The translations under genes and the position numbers were made by a program. A stretch of DNA of 64,000 bases from Aliarcobacter trophiarum LMG 25534 (GTDB lineage Bacteria > Campylobacterota > Campylobacteria > Campylobacterales > Arcobacteraceae): NCBI RefSeq assembly GCF_003355515.1, contig NZ_CP031367.1, positions 992,001 through 1,056,000 on the forward strand, in the 5' to 3' direction. Below are positions 54,013 to 63,352 of the stretch, one piece after another (the stretch's first letter is position 1; each line of letters starts with the position of its first letter). The notes beneath the pieces were generated by a model that ran no database searches, had not been told where the DNA came from, and was given only the letters and a program-made list of their open reading frames with translations.

Positions 54013-54420
54013 CTAACAATTTATACATTTTTTACAAATTCCACTTAAAACAATATTTGTTGAATCTACTTTAAAAGGAGCTAGTTTAGAAACTTGCTCT
54101 ACTATATCACTTGAATCCAACATAATATCCTCAATAAAGCCACAATTTTTACAAACTAAATGAGCATGTTCTGTTTTTATTAACTCATAAACAGATTTTG
54201 CGTTTGGAATTTTAACTTCACTTAAAAAAACTCTCTCAACCATAGAATTTATATTTTTATAAATTGTTGCAAGAGAAACAGATGGAAATCTTTGTGTCAA
54301 TTTTTTATAAATTTCATCAATATTCATATGTCCATTTGAATATAACTCTTCAACAATAGCAACTCTTTGTGGAGTAACTTTTAAGTCATACTCTTTTAGT
54401 AATCCTGAAATATTCAGCAT
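54013..54420 (-). CDS. perR: Fur-family regulator, PerR-like
   Basis: 135 residues. Winged-helix domain (about 1-80) with KVTPQRVAIVEEL and SLATIYKNINSM, HMNIDEIY around the residue-31 His, and a C-terminal zinc site with CKNCG and CKKCINC. The sequence is closest to the peroxide regulator PerR of Campylobacterota rather than Fur; the regulatory metal ligands are not proven. Its promoter lies in the divergent gap with the nuclease-like gene. Confidence 0.85.
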   Translation of the reverse strand: MLNISGLLKEYDLKVTPQRVAIVEELYSNGHMNIDEIYKKLTQRFPSVSLATIYKNINSMVERVFLSEVKIPNAKSVYELIKTEHAHLVCKNCGFIEDIMLDSSDIVEQVSKLAPFKVDSTNIVLSGICKKCINC

Positions 54421-54438
54421 ATTTTTTCCTTTATTCTA

Positions 54439-54452
54439 TATAGTTATCTATA
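54439..54452. promoter_or_regulatory. Weak inverted repeat upstream of perR-like gene
   Basis: TATAG-TTAT-CTATA, 19 bases upstream of the perR-like start, in the right place for an autoregulatory site but short and not a clear Fur or PerR box. The remainder of the gap 54421-54577 shows only AT-rich sequence. Confidence 0.25.
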
Positions 54453-54577
54453 CAATTTTAAAAATTATATCGAAGATAAATTAAAATTTCTCTTTTTTCT
54501 TATCAAATAATAAAATTTATTTAGAAATAGTATAAAAGAATTTCTTATCTTTTACCTTTAAAAAATAAAATATTTGC

Positions 54578-54583
54578 TACAAT
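54578..54583 (+). promoter_or_regulatory. Extended -10 for secreted nuclease-like gene
   Basis: TGC-TACAAT; the ORF start at TTG 54584 would be inside the promoter, which supports the later TTG 54608. Confidence 0.45.
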
Positions 54584-54607
54584 TTGCCAAAAAAATGGAA
54601 ACAAACC

Positions 54608-56179
54608 TTGTATAAATATTTAATAATATTTCTTTTTAGCATAATTTTAAATGCTCAAAATTTAAAAATAGCATCTTATAATGTAGAGAATTTTTTTGAC
54701 CTAAATCATGATAAAACAGAGTACAATGAGTATATACCAAATAGTAAATCTTTATGGAATCAAAGAGCATTTGATATAAAACTAAAAAATATTTTAAAAG
54801 TAATTGAAGATTTAGATGCTGATATTATTGCTTTGCAAGAGATAGAAAATGAAAAATTAATTAAACTTTTAAAACAAAAACTCCCAAAATATAGCTATTA
54901 TAGCTTTTCAAAATATCCAAATAGTGCCATTGGTTTAGGATTTTTATCAAAAATACCTATAAAAAATAGCCAAAATTTAAATGTAAAATTCCAAAAAGCA
55001 ACCTACAGACCAATTTTAGAGACAACTTTTAAACTAGATGATATAGAGTTCAAAGTTTTTAATAATCACTGGCCATCTAAAAAAGCTTCTGAAAGTTATA
55101 GAGTTAAATATGCAAAAACTTTGTTTGATAGACTAAAGGAGCTTTCAAAAGATTATCCTTATATCTTATTAGGAGATTTCAACTCTAACTACAATGAACT
55201 TCAAACATTTAGAAATACACAAAAATTAAATACAACAGCTGGGATTACTGGAATAAATCATATATTAAATACAACAATTGATGATAAATTTGTTATTTTA
55301 GATGATATTAATAGTTTTAACAAAAAAGTTCACTACAACCTTTGGTTAGAATTACCTATAAATGAGAGATTTTCAACAAAATTTAGAGATGAAAACAATA
55401 CACCTGACAATATGATAATAAGCTCTTCTTTAGTAAATAACAATGGGTTATATTATGTTAAAGACTCTTTTTCAGTATTTAAACCAATTTATTTATTTGA
55501 AAAGAATCATATACAAAGATGGAAAATGAGTGAAAATAGAGATGAAAAAATTCATAAAGGAGAGGGTTTTTCTGACCATCTTCCTATTTTTGCACTATTT
55601 TCAACAAAAAAATCAAAAAATAATATAAAATCAGATAAGAGTATTGAAAAAGAGAGCACAATATCTTCTCTTTATAATAAAGAAAAACTAATATTTCCAA
55701 TATTTTTAGAAAATATCATAGTTTTATATAAAAGTGGTGATAAAGCAATAATAAAACAAAAAAACAATAGAGCAATTTATATTTTTCAAGGGGCAAAAGA
55801 TTTACAACAAGGCTTTTCATATAATATTCAAGTAAACCAAATCTACGACTTTTATGGATTAAAAGAGATAAAAGATTTTAATATCTTAAAAGAGAATAGT
55901 AATATAAAAGATTACAAAGAGCTCTTCTTAGATGGCTCAAAAATAGATATCTTTGATTTTAAATATGAAAATGAGATTATTACAAACCTCAAAGGCTTTA
56001 TCTCAAAAGGAAAGTTACAAATAAATGGTGGAAAAACAATAAAATTATTTGCAAAAGATAAAAATATTTTACCCAAAGATGGCACTACTATAGAGATAAT
56101 AAATGCTCAACTAGGCTCATTTAAAGGAAATATGCAAATAATATTTCATACAAAAGATGATTATAAAGAGTTAAAATGA
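54608..56179 (+). CDS. Secreted endonuclease/exonuclease/phosphatase-family protein
   Basis: 523 residues with the start placed at TTG 54608, nine bases after a GGA site and just downstream of a -10 box; the mature protein follows a signal peptide MYKYLIIFLFSIILNA. EEP catalytic motifs: IASYNVENFFDL, ALQEIENE, NNHWPSKKAS, LLGDFNSNYNE and the final SDHLPIFA. After about residue 350 an extra C-terminal region (strand-rich, with VNQIYDFYGLKEI and LGSFKGNMQIIF) looks like an OB-fold domain seen in extracellular nucleases. It overlaps murJ by 4 bp. Confidence 0.85.
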   Translation: MYKYLIIFLFSIILNAQNLKIASYNVENFFDLNHDKTEYNEYIPNSKSLWNQRAFDIKLKNILKVIEDLDADIIALQEIENEKLIKLLKQKLPKYSYYSFSKYPNSAIGLGFLSKIPIKNSQNLNVKFQKATYRPILETTFKLDDIEFKVFNNHWPSKKASESYRVKYAKTLFDRLKELSKDYPYILLGDFNSNYNELQTFRNTQKLNTTAGITGINHILNTTIDDKFVILDDINSFNKKVHYNLWLELPINERFSTKFRDENNTPDNMIISSSLVNNNGLYYVKDSFSVFKPIYLFEKNHIQRWKMSENRDEKIHKGEGFSDHLPIFALFSTKKSKNNIKSDKSIEKESTISSLYNKEKLIFPIFLENIIVLYKSGDKAIIKQKNNRAIYIFQGAKDLQQGFSYNIQVNQIYDFYGLKEIKDFNILKENSNIKDYKELFLDGSKIDIFDFKYENEIITNLKGFISKGKLQINGGKTIKLFAKDKNILPKDGTTIEIINAQLGSFKGNMQIIFHTKDDYKELK

Positions 56180-57495
56180 GTCAAAAAAATAGATTAGTAA
56201 AATCAATATTTACAAATAGTAGTGGTATTTTAGTCTCAAGAATAACTGGTTTTGTAAGAGATTTAATGACTGCTTCAATTTTAGGAGCAAATATCTACTC
56301 AGATATATTTTTTATAGCTTTTAAGTTTCCAAACTTATTTCGTAGTATATTTGCAGATGGGGCTTTTACACAAGCTTTTATCCCTTCTTATGCAAAGTCT
56401 AAATATAAAATTAGATTTTCATCTATAGTTTTTTTGCAAATTTTAGCTTTTTTAATACTTTTATCTTTATTTGTTACCCTATTTTCACACCTTTTTGCAA
56501 AAGCTTTTGCAATTGGGTTTAGTAAAGAAACAGTTGATTTAGCTGCACCACTTTTTGCTATAAATTTCTATTATTTACCTCTTATTTTTATAGTTACATT
56601 TATGGGTGCTTTACTTCAATATAAACATCATTTTGCAACAACTTCCTATTCAACTGCACTTTTAAACCTTTCAATGATTGCTAGTTTGATTATAGCAAAA
56701 GGCTTAGAGCAATATACTATTACATTTTATCTATCTTTTGGTGTTCTATTTGGTGGTATTTTACAAGTAATTGTACATATAATTGCTATAAGAAGAGCAA
56801 ATCTTACAAAAATATTTACATTTAAAAAACACAAAAAGAGAGAAGAGAATAAGTTTTATAAAAACTTCTTTGCAGCAACTTTAGGTTCTTCAACAATGCA
56901 TATCTCAGCCTTTATAGATACATGGTTAGCTTCAATGTTAATTAGTGGTTCTATTTCATATTTATATTATGCAAATAGAGTTTTTCAACTTCCTCTAGCA
57001 ATTTTTGCAATAGCAACTTCTATAGCCCTATTTCCAATGGTTTCAAAGGCTATAAAAAACCAAAATGAAAATTTGGCATTAAAACTTATGAAAAAATCAG
57101 CTCTAATACTCTTTGCCGTTTTAAGTTTTTCTATGATTATTGGAATAGTTTTTAATGAATTTATTATTAAGCTCTTATTTGAAAGAGGTGCTTTTACCTC
57201 TTCTGATACACAAAATACAGCACTTATACTATCTATGTATTTAATTGGACTTTTACCTTTTGGACTAGCAAAAATATTCTCACTATGGCTATATGCAAAA
57301 GAGCAACAAATAATAACAGCAAAAATATCAGCTCAAAGCTTAATAGCAAATATTATTTTTTCACTGATTTTAATAAAACCTTTTGGAGCAGTTGGACTTG
57401 CTTTTTCAGGAACACTTAGTGGATTTGTACTATTTTTTTTAACTATTAAGGCATTTGGTTTCAAAAAACTTATCTTGATGTTCAAAAACTCTTAG
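56176..57495 (+). CDS. murJ: Lipid II flippase MurJ
   Basis: 439 residues, about twelve membrane helices, MviN/MurJ fold. SRITGFVRDLMTASILGAN (about residues 19-37), FRSIFADGAFTQAFIPSYAK and the GAFTSSDTQNTA loop are family motifs. MurJ moves lipid II across the inner membrane for peptidoglycan synthesis. It is shorter than typical 480-510-residue MurJ, and the last two helices seem missing, but no frameshift is visible. ATGA overlap with the nuclease-like gene. Confidence 0.9.
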   Translation: MSQKNRLVKSIFTNSSGILVSRITGFVRDLMTASILGANIYSDIFFIAFKFPNLFRSIFADGAFTQAFIPSYAKSKYKIRFSSIVFLQILAFLILLSLFVTLFSHLFAKAFAIGFSKETVDLAAPLFAINFYYLPLIFIVTFMGALLQYKHHFATTSYSTALLNLSMIASLIIAKGLEQYTITFYLSFGVLFGGILQVIVHIIAIRRANLTKIFTFKKHKKREENKFYKNFFAATLGSSTMHISAFIDTWLASMLISGSISYLYYANRVFQLPLAIFAIATSIALFPMVSKAIKNQNENLALKLMKKSALILFAVLSFSMIIGIVFNEFIIKLLFERGAFTSSDTQNTALILSMYLIGLLPFGLAKIFSLWLYAKEQQIITAKISAQSLIANIIFSLILIKPFGAVGLAFSGTLSGFVLFFLTIKAFGFKKLILMFKNS

Positions 57496-57512
57496 TTTTA
57501 GCAAAGTTTTGG

Positions 57513-57518
57513 TAGAAT
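57513..57518 (+). promoter_or_regulatory. Candidate extended -10 for MsbA-like operon
   Basis: TGG-TAGAAT 31 bases before ATG 57549, just after the murJ stop. Confidence 0.4.
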
Positions 57519-57548
57519 CTTTGACTTTTTTTAAATATTAGGAAATAT

Positions 57549-59258
57549 ATGAGAGATTTTTTTAAACAGTATAGCCCATTTTATAAAAATTATATACTAC
57601 AGATTTTTTATGCTTTTATTGGAATTCTTCTAGTAGCACTTGCAACTGCTGGAACAGCTTATGCAATACAACCCTTACTTGATGATATTTTTATAAATAA
57701 AAATATCCAGATGCTTTATATCATGCCAATAATAGTAGTAGCACTTTATGCTGCTAAGGGATTTGGTAGATATATTCAGGCCTATTTTGTATCATATATT
57801 GGACAAGATATTACAAGAATTGTAAGAGATAGATTATTTTCACATGTCCTAAAATTAGATTTACAATTTTTTCAAAAAACCCATAGTGGAGAGCTAGTAA
57901 GCCGTATAGTAAATGATATAAATAGAATTCAAAGTGCAGTTTCTGGCTACTTAGCTGAAATTATTAGAGAGAGTTTAACGATTGTTGTTCTTGTTGCTTT
58001 AGTTATTTATCGTTCACCAGAACTTGCCTTTTATGGTTTAGTCGTTTTACCTTTAGCTGTATATCCTCTTAGTCTTCTTGCAAAAAGAATGAAAAAACTC
58101 TCTTTTAAATCTCAAGAGAGCAACTCTGATATAACTTCAAGTTTAACAGAATCATTCAACAATATAGAGATAATAAAAGCAAATAATACTGAAAATATTG
58201 AGGCAAAAAAGTTTAGTGTATTTAATATGATTTTCTTTAAATACAATATGAAAGCAGTAAAAACAAATGAACTCACATCTCCTGTTATGGAGATTTTAGG
58301 TGCTATTGCATTTGGAGCTGTTATTTTTGTTGGTGGAACTCATGTTGTAAATGGAGAGCTTACAACAGGAGAGTTTAGTTCTTTTATAGCAGCACTTTTT
58401 ATGCTCTATACTCCAATAAAAAGATTATCAACTCTATACAACAAAATGCAAGATGCAATTGCAGCAAATGAGAGAATAAATAGTATCTTTTCTATAAATC
58501 CTACAATTATATCTGGGAATTTAGAAAAAATAGATGATATAAAAGAGATCAATTTTACAAATGTATCACTAAAGTATGGTGAACTAGAGGCTCTAAAAGG
58601 TATAAACCTAAATGCAAAAAAAGGAGAAATTGTAGCTCTTGTTGGTGATAGTGGTGGAGGAAAGTCATCTTTAATCAACCTACTCATAAGATTTTATGAT
58701 GTAACTAGTGGAGAGATAAAATTTGATGATACAAACATAAAAGATCTATCTTTAAAAACATTAAGAGAAAATATAAGTGTTGTAACACAAAGAGTATATA
58801 TATTCAATGATACAGTTGCAGCAAATGTTGCTTATGGAGAAGAGCTTGATGATATAAGAGTAGTTGAAGCTCTAAAAAAGGCTCATGCTTATGAGTTTAT
58901 TTTGCAGTTAAAACATGGCATTCATGCTGTTTTAGATGAATTTGGTTCAAACCTAAGCGGAGGACAAAGACAAAGAATAGCAATAGCTAGAGCTCTATAT
59001 AAAAACCCAAAAATTTTGATTTTGGATGAAGCAACTTCAGCTTTAGATAATAAAAGTGAAAGTGTTATTAGTGAAGTAATAGAAGAGGTAAAAAAAGATA
59101 GGATAACTTTTGTAATTGCTCATAGATTAAGCACTATTAAAAATGCATCAAAAATTGCCGTTTTTAAAGCTGGAGAAATAGTTGATACAGGAACACAAGA
59201 TGAACTTTTAAGTAGATGTGAAGAGTATCAAAGATTGTATAATTCAGCAAATATTTGA
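57549..59258 (+). CDS. MsbA-like ABC exporter
   Basis: 569 residues: six membrane helices (about 15-300), then a nucleotide-binding domain with Walker A GDSGGGKSS, Q-loop VTQRVYIFND, signature LSGGQRQRIAIARAL and Walker B ILILDEATSALD. Type-IV exporter half-transporter, acting as a homodimer. Lipid A core flipping is the likely role given the neighbouring envelope genes, although other lipid-linked substrates cannot be excluded. Confidence 0.88.
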   Translation: MRDFFKQYSPFYKNYILQIFYAFIGILLVALATAGTAYAIQPLLDDIFINKNIQMLYIMPIIVVALYAAKGFGRYIQAYFVSYIGQDITRIVRDRLFSHVLKLDLQFFQKTHSGELVSRIVNDINRIQSAVSGYLAEIIRESLTIVVLVALVIYRSPELAFYGLVVLPLAVYPLSLLAKRMKKLSFKSQESNSDITSSLTESFNNIEIIKANNTENIEAKKFSVFNMIFFKYNMKAVKTNELTSPVMEILGAIAFGAVIFVGGTHVVNGELTTGEFSSFIAALFMLYTPIKRLSTLYNKMQDAIAANERINSIFSINPTIISGNLEKIDDIKEINFTNVSLKYGELEALKGINLNAKKGEIVALVGDSGGGKSSLINLLIRFYDVTSGEIKFDDTNIKDLSLKTLRENISVVTQRVYIFNDTVAANVAYGEELDDIRVVEALKKAHAYEFILQLKHGIHAVLDEFGSNLSGGQRQRIAIARALYKNPKILILDEATSALDNKSESVISEVIEEVKKDRITFVIAHRLSTIKNASKIAVFKAGEIVDTGTQDELLSRCEEYQRLYNSANI

Positions 59259-59302
59259 TAATTTTTTGCTAACATATATGAATTTTTTAAAAAGGAAAAG
59301 AA

Positions 59303-60361
59303 TTGTTTAACTATGAAAATCTAAAAAAAATACTATTTTTATTTAATCCTGAGAGAGCACACAATATTGCTGAGAGCAGTCTGAAGTTTCTAGGAAAATG
59401 TAGAATTTTAAGAAATTACTATGAAAAAAAGAATTTTATAGTAAACAAAGCTTTAGAACAAGAGCTTTTTGGAAGAACTTTTTTAAATCCTGTTGGCCTT
59501 GCAGCTGGGTTCGATAAGAATGCAACAATGATAAAATCTATGAAAAGCTTAGGTTTTGGTTTTACAGAAATAGGAACAGTTACACCTATGCCTCAAGATG
59601 GAAATCCAAAACCTAGAATGTTTAGATATCCAGAACAAAAAAGTGTTCAAAATGCTATGGGATTTAATAATCTAGGGGCTCATCAAGCACTAAAAAATTT
59701 AAAAAAACTCTACCCTTTTTATATTCCAATTGGAGTAAATATTGGGAAAAATAAAACAACACCAGAAGAGTATGCTCTAAATGATTATAAAGTTTTAATC
59801 AAAAAATTAGAAGCTTATTCTGATTATATAATTATAAATATCTCAAGTCCAAATACTCCAAACTTAAGAGATTTACAAAATGAGAAGTTTATAAAAGAGC
59901 TTTTTACTATGGCAAAAGAGCTTACAACTAAACCAATTTTCTTAAAAATTGCACCTGATATGGAAGTAAATCAAGCTATTGATCTTTGTAAAACTGCAGT
60001 TGAAAGTGGAGCAGCTGGTATTATTGCCACAAATACAACTATTGATTATAGTTTAATAGAAAATTGTAAAGATTTTGGTGGATTAAGTGGTGCAGTCTTA
60101 AGTGAAAAATCAGCACTTTTATTTAAAGAGATTGCAAAAGAGCTTTATGGAAAGACTATTTTAATTAGTGTTGGTGGAATTTTTACAGGAAAACAAGCTT
60201 ACGAAAGAGTTAAAAATGGTGCTTCTTTAGTACAATTATACTCTAGCTTAATTTTTGAAGGTCCTTCTTTAGCTAGAAAAATCAATGAAGAGATTTTAGA
60301 GCTTTTAAAAGCTGATGGGTATGATAATATCTCTGAAGCTATTGGAGCAAACTTAAGATAA
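59303..60361 (+). CDS. pyrD: Dihydroorotate dehydrogenase, class 2
   Basis: 352 residues from TTG 59303, after AAAGGA. The N-terminal helical extension (about residues 1-50) is the membrane/quinone-binding region of class 2 enzymes, followed by the FMN barrel with GLAAGFDKNA, GVNIGKNK, NISSPNTPNLRDLQ (catalytic Ser region) and SVGGIFTGKQAYE. It oxidises dihydroorotate using the quinone pool. Its stop overlaps the next ATG by one base. Confidence 0.95.
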   Translation: MFNYENLKKILFLFNPERAHNIAESSLKFLGKCRILRNYYEKKNFIVNKALEQELFGRTFLNPVGLAAGFDKNATMIKSMKSLGFGFTEIGTVTPMPQDGNPKPRMFRYPEQKSVQNAMGFNNLGAHQALKNLKKLYPFYIPIGVNIGKNKTTPEEYALNDYKVLIKKLEAYSDYIIINISSPNTPNLRDLQNEKFIKELFTMAKELTTKPIFLKIAPDMEVNQAIDLCKTAVESGAAGIIATNTTIDYSLIENCKDFGGLSGAVLSEKSALLFKEIAKELYGKTILISVGGIFTGKQAYERVKNGASLVQLYSSLIFEGPSLARKINEEILELLKADGYDNISEAIGANLR

Positions 60362-61674
60362 TGAAAAAATTCTTAAAATTTTTTATATTTTTTATTTTAT
60401 TGGGAGAGTTTATGAGTGCAAATAGTTTGCCAAATTACTATACAAAAAATCTAGATAATGGTTTACAAATAGTTGCAATTCCTATGGATAACAACACAAA
60501 TGTTGTAAGTGTAGATGTTTTTTATAAAGTTGGAAGTAGAGATGAAGTTATGGGGAAAAGTGGAATTGCTCATATGTTAGAGCATCTAAACTTTAAATCT
60601 ACAAAAAACTTAAAAGCTGGGGAATTTGACGAGATTGTAAAAGGTTTTGGAGGAGTTAATAATGCTGGAACTAGCTTTGATTACACTCACTACTTTATTA
60701 AAACTTCATCAAAAAACACAGATAAATCTTTAGAGTTATTTGCTGAATTAATGCAAAATTTAACTCTAAATGATGAAGAGTTTCAACCTGAGCGTGATGT
60801 AGTAGCAGAAGAGAGACGTTGGCGAACAGACAATAATCCTATGGGATATTTACAGTTTAGAACATTTAATAGTGCTTATACTTATCATCCATATCACTGG
60901 ACTCCAATTGGGTTTATGGATGATATTAAGAACTGGAGTATTGAAGATATAAAAGATTTTCACTCTACATACTATCAACCAAAAAATGCAATAGTTCTAG
61001 TTGCTGGTGATATAAAAAAAGATGATATTTTTTCAATGGTTGAAAAGCACTTTAAAGATATTAAAAACAAAAAAGAGATTCCAAAATCTATTCATACAAT
61101 AGAACCTGTTCAAGATGGAGAAAAAAGAGGAGTTGTAAATAAAGAAACAAATGTAGAGATGCTTACAATAACATACCACATTCCAAATTTTGAACATAAA
61201 GACCAGATAGCTCTTAGTGCATTATCACAACTTTTAAGTAGTGGGAAATCTTCTATTTTACAAAAAATTTTGGTTGATAAAAAGAGATTAGCAAATAGTG
61301 TATATGCTTATAATATGGAACTAAAAGATCCTGGAGTTTTTATGTTTATGGCAGTTGCAAATGAAAACATTGATGCTTTAAAAATAGAAAAAGAGATTTT
61401 AGATATAATATCGGCTATTCAAAATGGTGAAATAGAAAAAAAAGAGCTTGATAAACTTAAAATAAATACAAAAGCAGATTTTATCTACTCTCTTGAAAGC
61501 TCAAGCGATGTTGCTTCACTATTTGGAACTTATCTTGTACGAGACAATATCAAACCTCTTTTAGAGTATGAAAAAAACCTAGAGTTGTTAAAAATTGAAG
61601 ATATTGTAAACGTTGCAAAAAAATATTTAGTAAAAGAGAACTCAACAACTCTTATATTAAAAGAAAAAAAATAA
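60361..61674 (+). CDS. M16-family zinc peptidase
   Basis: 437 residues with an N-terminal signal peptide (residues 1-20). Catalytic inverted zinc motif HMLEH at H71-E74-H75, the downstream glutamate in VVAEERRWR, and the second M16 domain's R/Y region at the C-terminus. M16 peptidases degrade small peptides; periplasmic location is inferred from the signal. Coupled to pyrD and 11 bases before dapA. Confidence 0.9.
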   Translation: MKKFLKFFIFFILLGEFMSANSLPNYYTKNLDNGLQIVAIPMDNNTNVVSVDVFYKVGSRDEVMGKSGIAHMLEHLNFKSTKNLKAGEFDEIVKGFGGVNNAGTSFDYTHYFIKTSSKNTDKSLELFAELMQNLTLNDEEFQPERDVVAEERRWRTDNNPMGYLQFRTFNSAYTYHPYHWTPIGFMDDIKNWSIEDIKDFHSTYYQPKNAIVLVAGDIKKDDIFSMVEKHFKDIKNKKEIPKSIHTIEPVQDGEKRGVVNKETNVEMLTITYHIPNFEHKDQIALSALSQLLSSGKSSILQKILVDKKRLANSVYAYNMELKDPGVFMFMAVANENIDALKIEKEILDIISAIQNGEIEKKELDKLKINTKADFIYSLESSSDVASLFGTYLVRDNIKPLLEYEKNLELLKIEDIVNVAKKYLVKENSTTLILKEKK

Positions 61675-61685
61675 AAAGGAAGAAA

Positions 61686-62573
61686 ATGGATACCCCAATT
61701 GGTTCTATGACAGCACTAATTACCCCATTTAAAAATGGAAAAGTTGATTTAGAAAAATATGAGTCATTAATTAAACGACAAATAAATGCTGGTGTTGATG
61801 TAGTCTCTCCTTGCGGAACAACAGGAGAGAGTGCAACACTAACTCATAAAGAGCATAAAGAGTGTATAGAAGTTGCAGTTGCTACTTGTAAAAATACAAA
61901 TGTAAAAGTTCTTGCAGGTGCTGGTTCAAATGCCACTGCTGAAGCTTGTGAGTTGGCAAAATTTGCTCAGGAAATTGGTGCTAATGCAATACTTTCTATT
62001 GCTCCATATTATAATAAACCAACTCAAGAGGGACTATATCAACACTACAAAACAATAGCACAAAGTGTTGAAATTCCATTTATGCTTTACAATGTCCCAG
62101 GACGTACTGCTGTTGATTTGTTACCAGAGACTGCAATTAAGCTTTTTGATGATGTAAAAAATATTTATGGTATAAAAGAGGCTACAGGTTCATTAGAACG
62201 GGCTACTGCTCTTATGTCACAAAGAGAAAATTTTTTGGTATTTTCAGGAGATGATGGAATAGATTTTCCAATGCTTGTAAGTGGAGCAAAAGGGATAATT
62301 TCTGTAACTTCAAATTTAGTTCCAGATTTAAAAGTTAAACTTGTAAATAGTGTATTTAATAAAGATTATGAAACTGCACTAAAAATTCATAATGATTTAT
62401 ATGAACTAAACAAAGTTCTATTTTGTGAAAGTAATCCAATTCCAATAAAAGCAGCAATGTATTTGTCTGGTCTTTTAGATAGTTTAGAATTTAGGTTACC
62501 ATTAACAAAACCTAGTAGAGAAACAATAGATAAATTAGAAAAAATTTTAAAAAAATATGAGGTAATTAAATAA
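61686..62573 (+). CDS. dapA: 4-hydroxy-tetrahydrodipicolinate synthase
   Basis: 295 residues, TIM barrel. GTTGESATLT (about residue 43), YNVPGRTAVD (Tyr) and YGIKEATGSL with the Schiff-base Lys near residue 162. Condenses pyruvate and aspartate semialdehyde toward diaminopimelate and lysine. ATG start after AAAAGGAAG; overlaps the reductase gene start by one base. Confidence 0.96.
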   Translation: MDTPIGSMTALITPFKNGKVDLEKYESLIKRQINAGVDVVSPCGTTGESATLTHKEHKECIEVAVATCKNTNVKVLAGAGSNATAEACELAKFAQEIGANAILSIAPYYNKPTQEGLYQHYKTIAQSVEIPFMLYNVPGRTAVDLLPETAIKLFDDVKNIYGIKEATGSLERATALMSQRENFLVFSGDDGIDFPMLVSGAKGIISVTSNLVPDLKVKLVNSVFNKDYETALKIHNDLYELNKVLFCESNPIPIKAAMYLSGLLDSLEFRLPLTKPSRETIDKLEKILKKYEVIK

Positions 62574-63352
62574 TGAGTTGTAATATGAAGGGTAAAACTT
62601 TAGTAATTTCAGGTGGTACAAAAGGTATAGGGAAAGAGTGTGTGTATAAATTTGCAAGCAATGGAATAAATGTTGCATTTACATATAATTCAAATGGTGA
62701 AATAGCTCTTGAAATTTGTAAAGATGTTGAAGCAAAATTTGGAGTAAAATGTCGTGCATATCCTTTTAATATATTGGAACCAGAAAAATATGGTGAACTT
62801 TTTGAAGAGATAGATAAAGATTTTGATAGAGTTGACTTTTTCATATCAAATGCAATGATTTATGGTCGTGCTGTTGTTGGCGGATATGGTAAATTTATGA
62901 AACTAAAACCTAGAGGTTTAAACAATATTTACACTGCAACTGTAAATGCTTTTGTTTGTGGTTCTCAACAAGCTGCAAAAAGAATGCAAAAAATAGGTGG
63001 TGGAGCAATAGTATCCTTATCATCAACTGGTAATTTAGTGTATATAGAAAACTATGCAGGACACGGTACAAATAAAGCTGCAGTTGAAGCAATGGTTAGA
63101 TATGCAGCAAATGAGTTAGGAGAGTTTGGAATTAGAGTAAATGCAGTTTCAGGAGGACCAATTGATACAGATGCTTTAAAAGCATTTACAAACTATGAAG
63201 AGGTAAAAGCAAAAACTGCTGAATATTCTCCTTTAAATAGAATTGGTCAACCAGAAGATTTAGCACAATCTTGTTATTTCTTATGTACAAATGATGCTTC
63301 ATGGATAACAGGACATACATTAATTGTTGACGGTGGGACAACTTTTAGATAA
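62573..63352 (+). CDS. SDR-family reductase, FabL-like enoyl-ACP reductase candidate
   Basis: 259 residues. Rossmann motif GGTKGIGKE (residues 14-22) for NADP(H), SNAMIYGRA near residue 92-100, and the catalytic pair Y161-x6-K168 (YAGHGTNK). The Tyr-x6-Lys spacing is the mark of enoyl-ACP reductases (FabI/FabL) rather than the Tyr-x3-Lys of ordinary SDRs, and the sequence around it resembles Bacillus FabL and its Helicobacter relatives. It may therefore reduce enoyl-ACP in fatty-acid synthesis. Coupled to dapA and pgsA. Confidence 0.85.
   Translation: MSCNMKGKTLVISGGTKGIGKECVYKFASNGINVAFTYNSNGEIALEICKDVEAKFGVKCRAYPFNILEPEKYGELFEEIDKDFDRVDFFISNAMIYGRAVVGGYGKFMKLKPRGLNNIYTATVNAFVCGSQQAAKRMQKIGGGAIVSLSSTGNLVYIENYAGHGTNKAAVEAMVRYAANELGEFGIRVNAVSGGPIDTDALKAFTNYEEVKAKTAEYSPLNRIGQPEDLAQSCYFLCTNDASWITGHTLIVDGGTTFR

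Noticed and set aside
54584-54607. Longer start (TTG 54584) for the secreted nuclease-like protein
   Set aside because: It would start directly at the -10 box and disturb the signal peptide; TTG 54608 has a plausible site.
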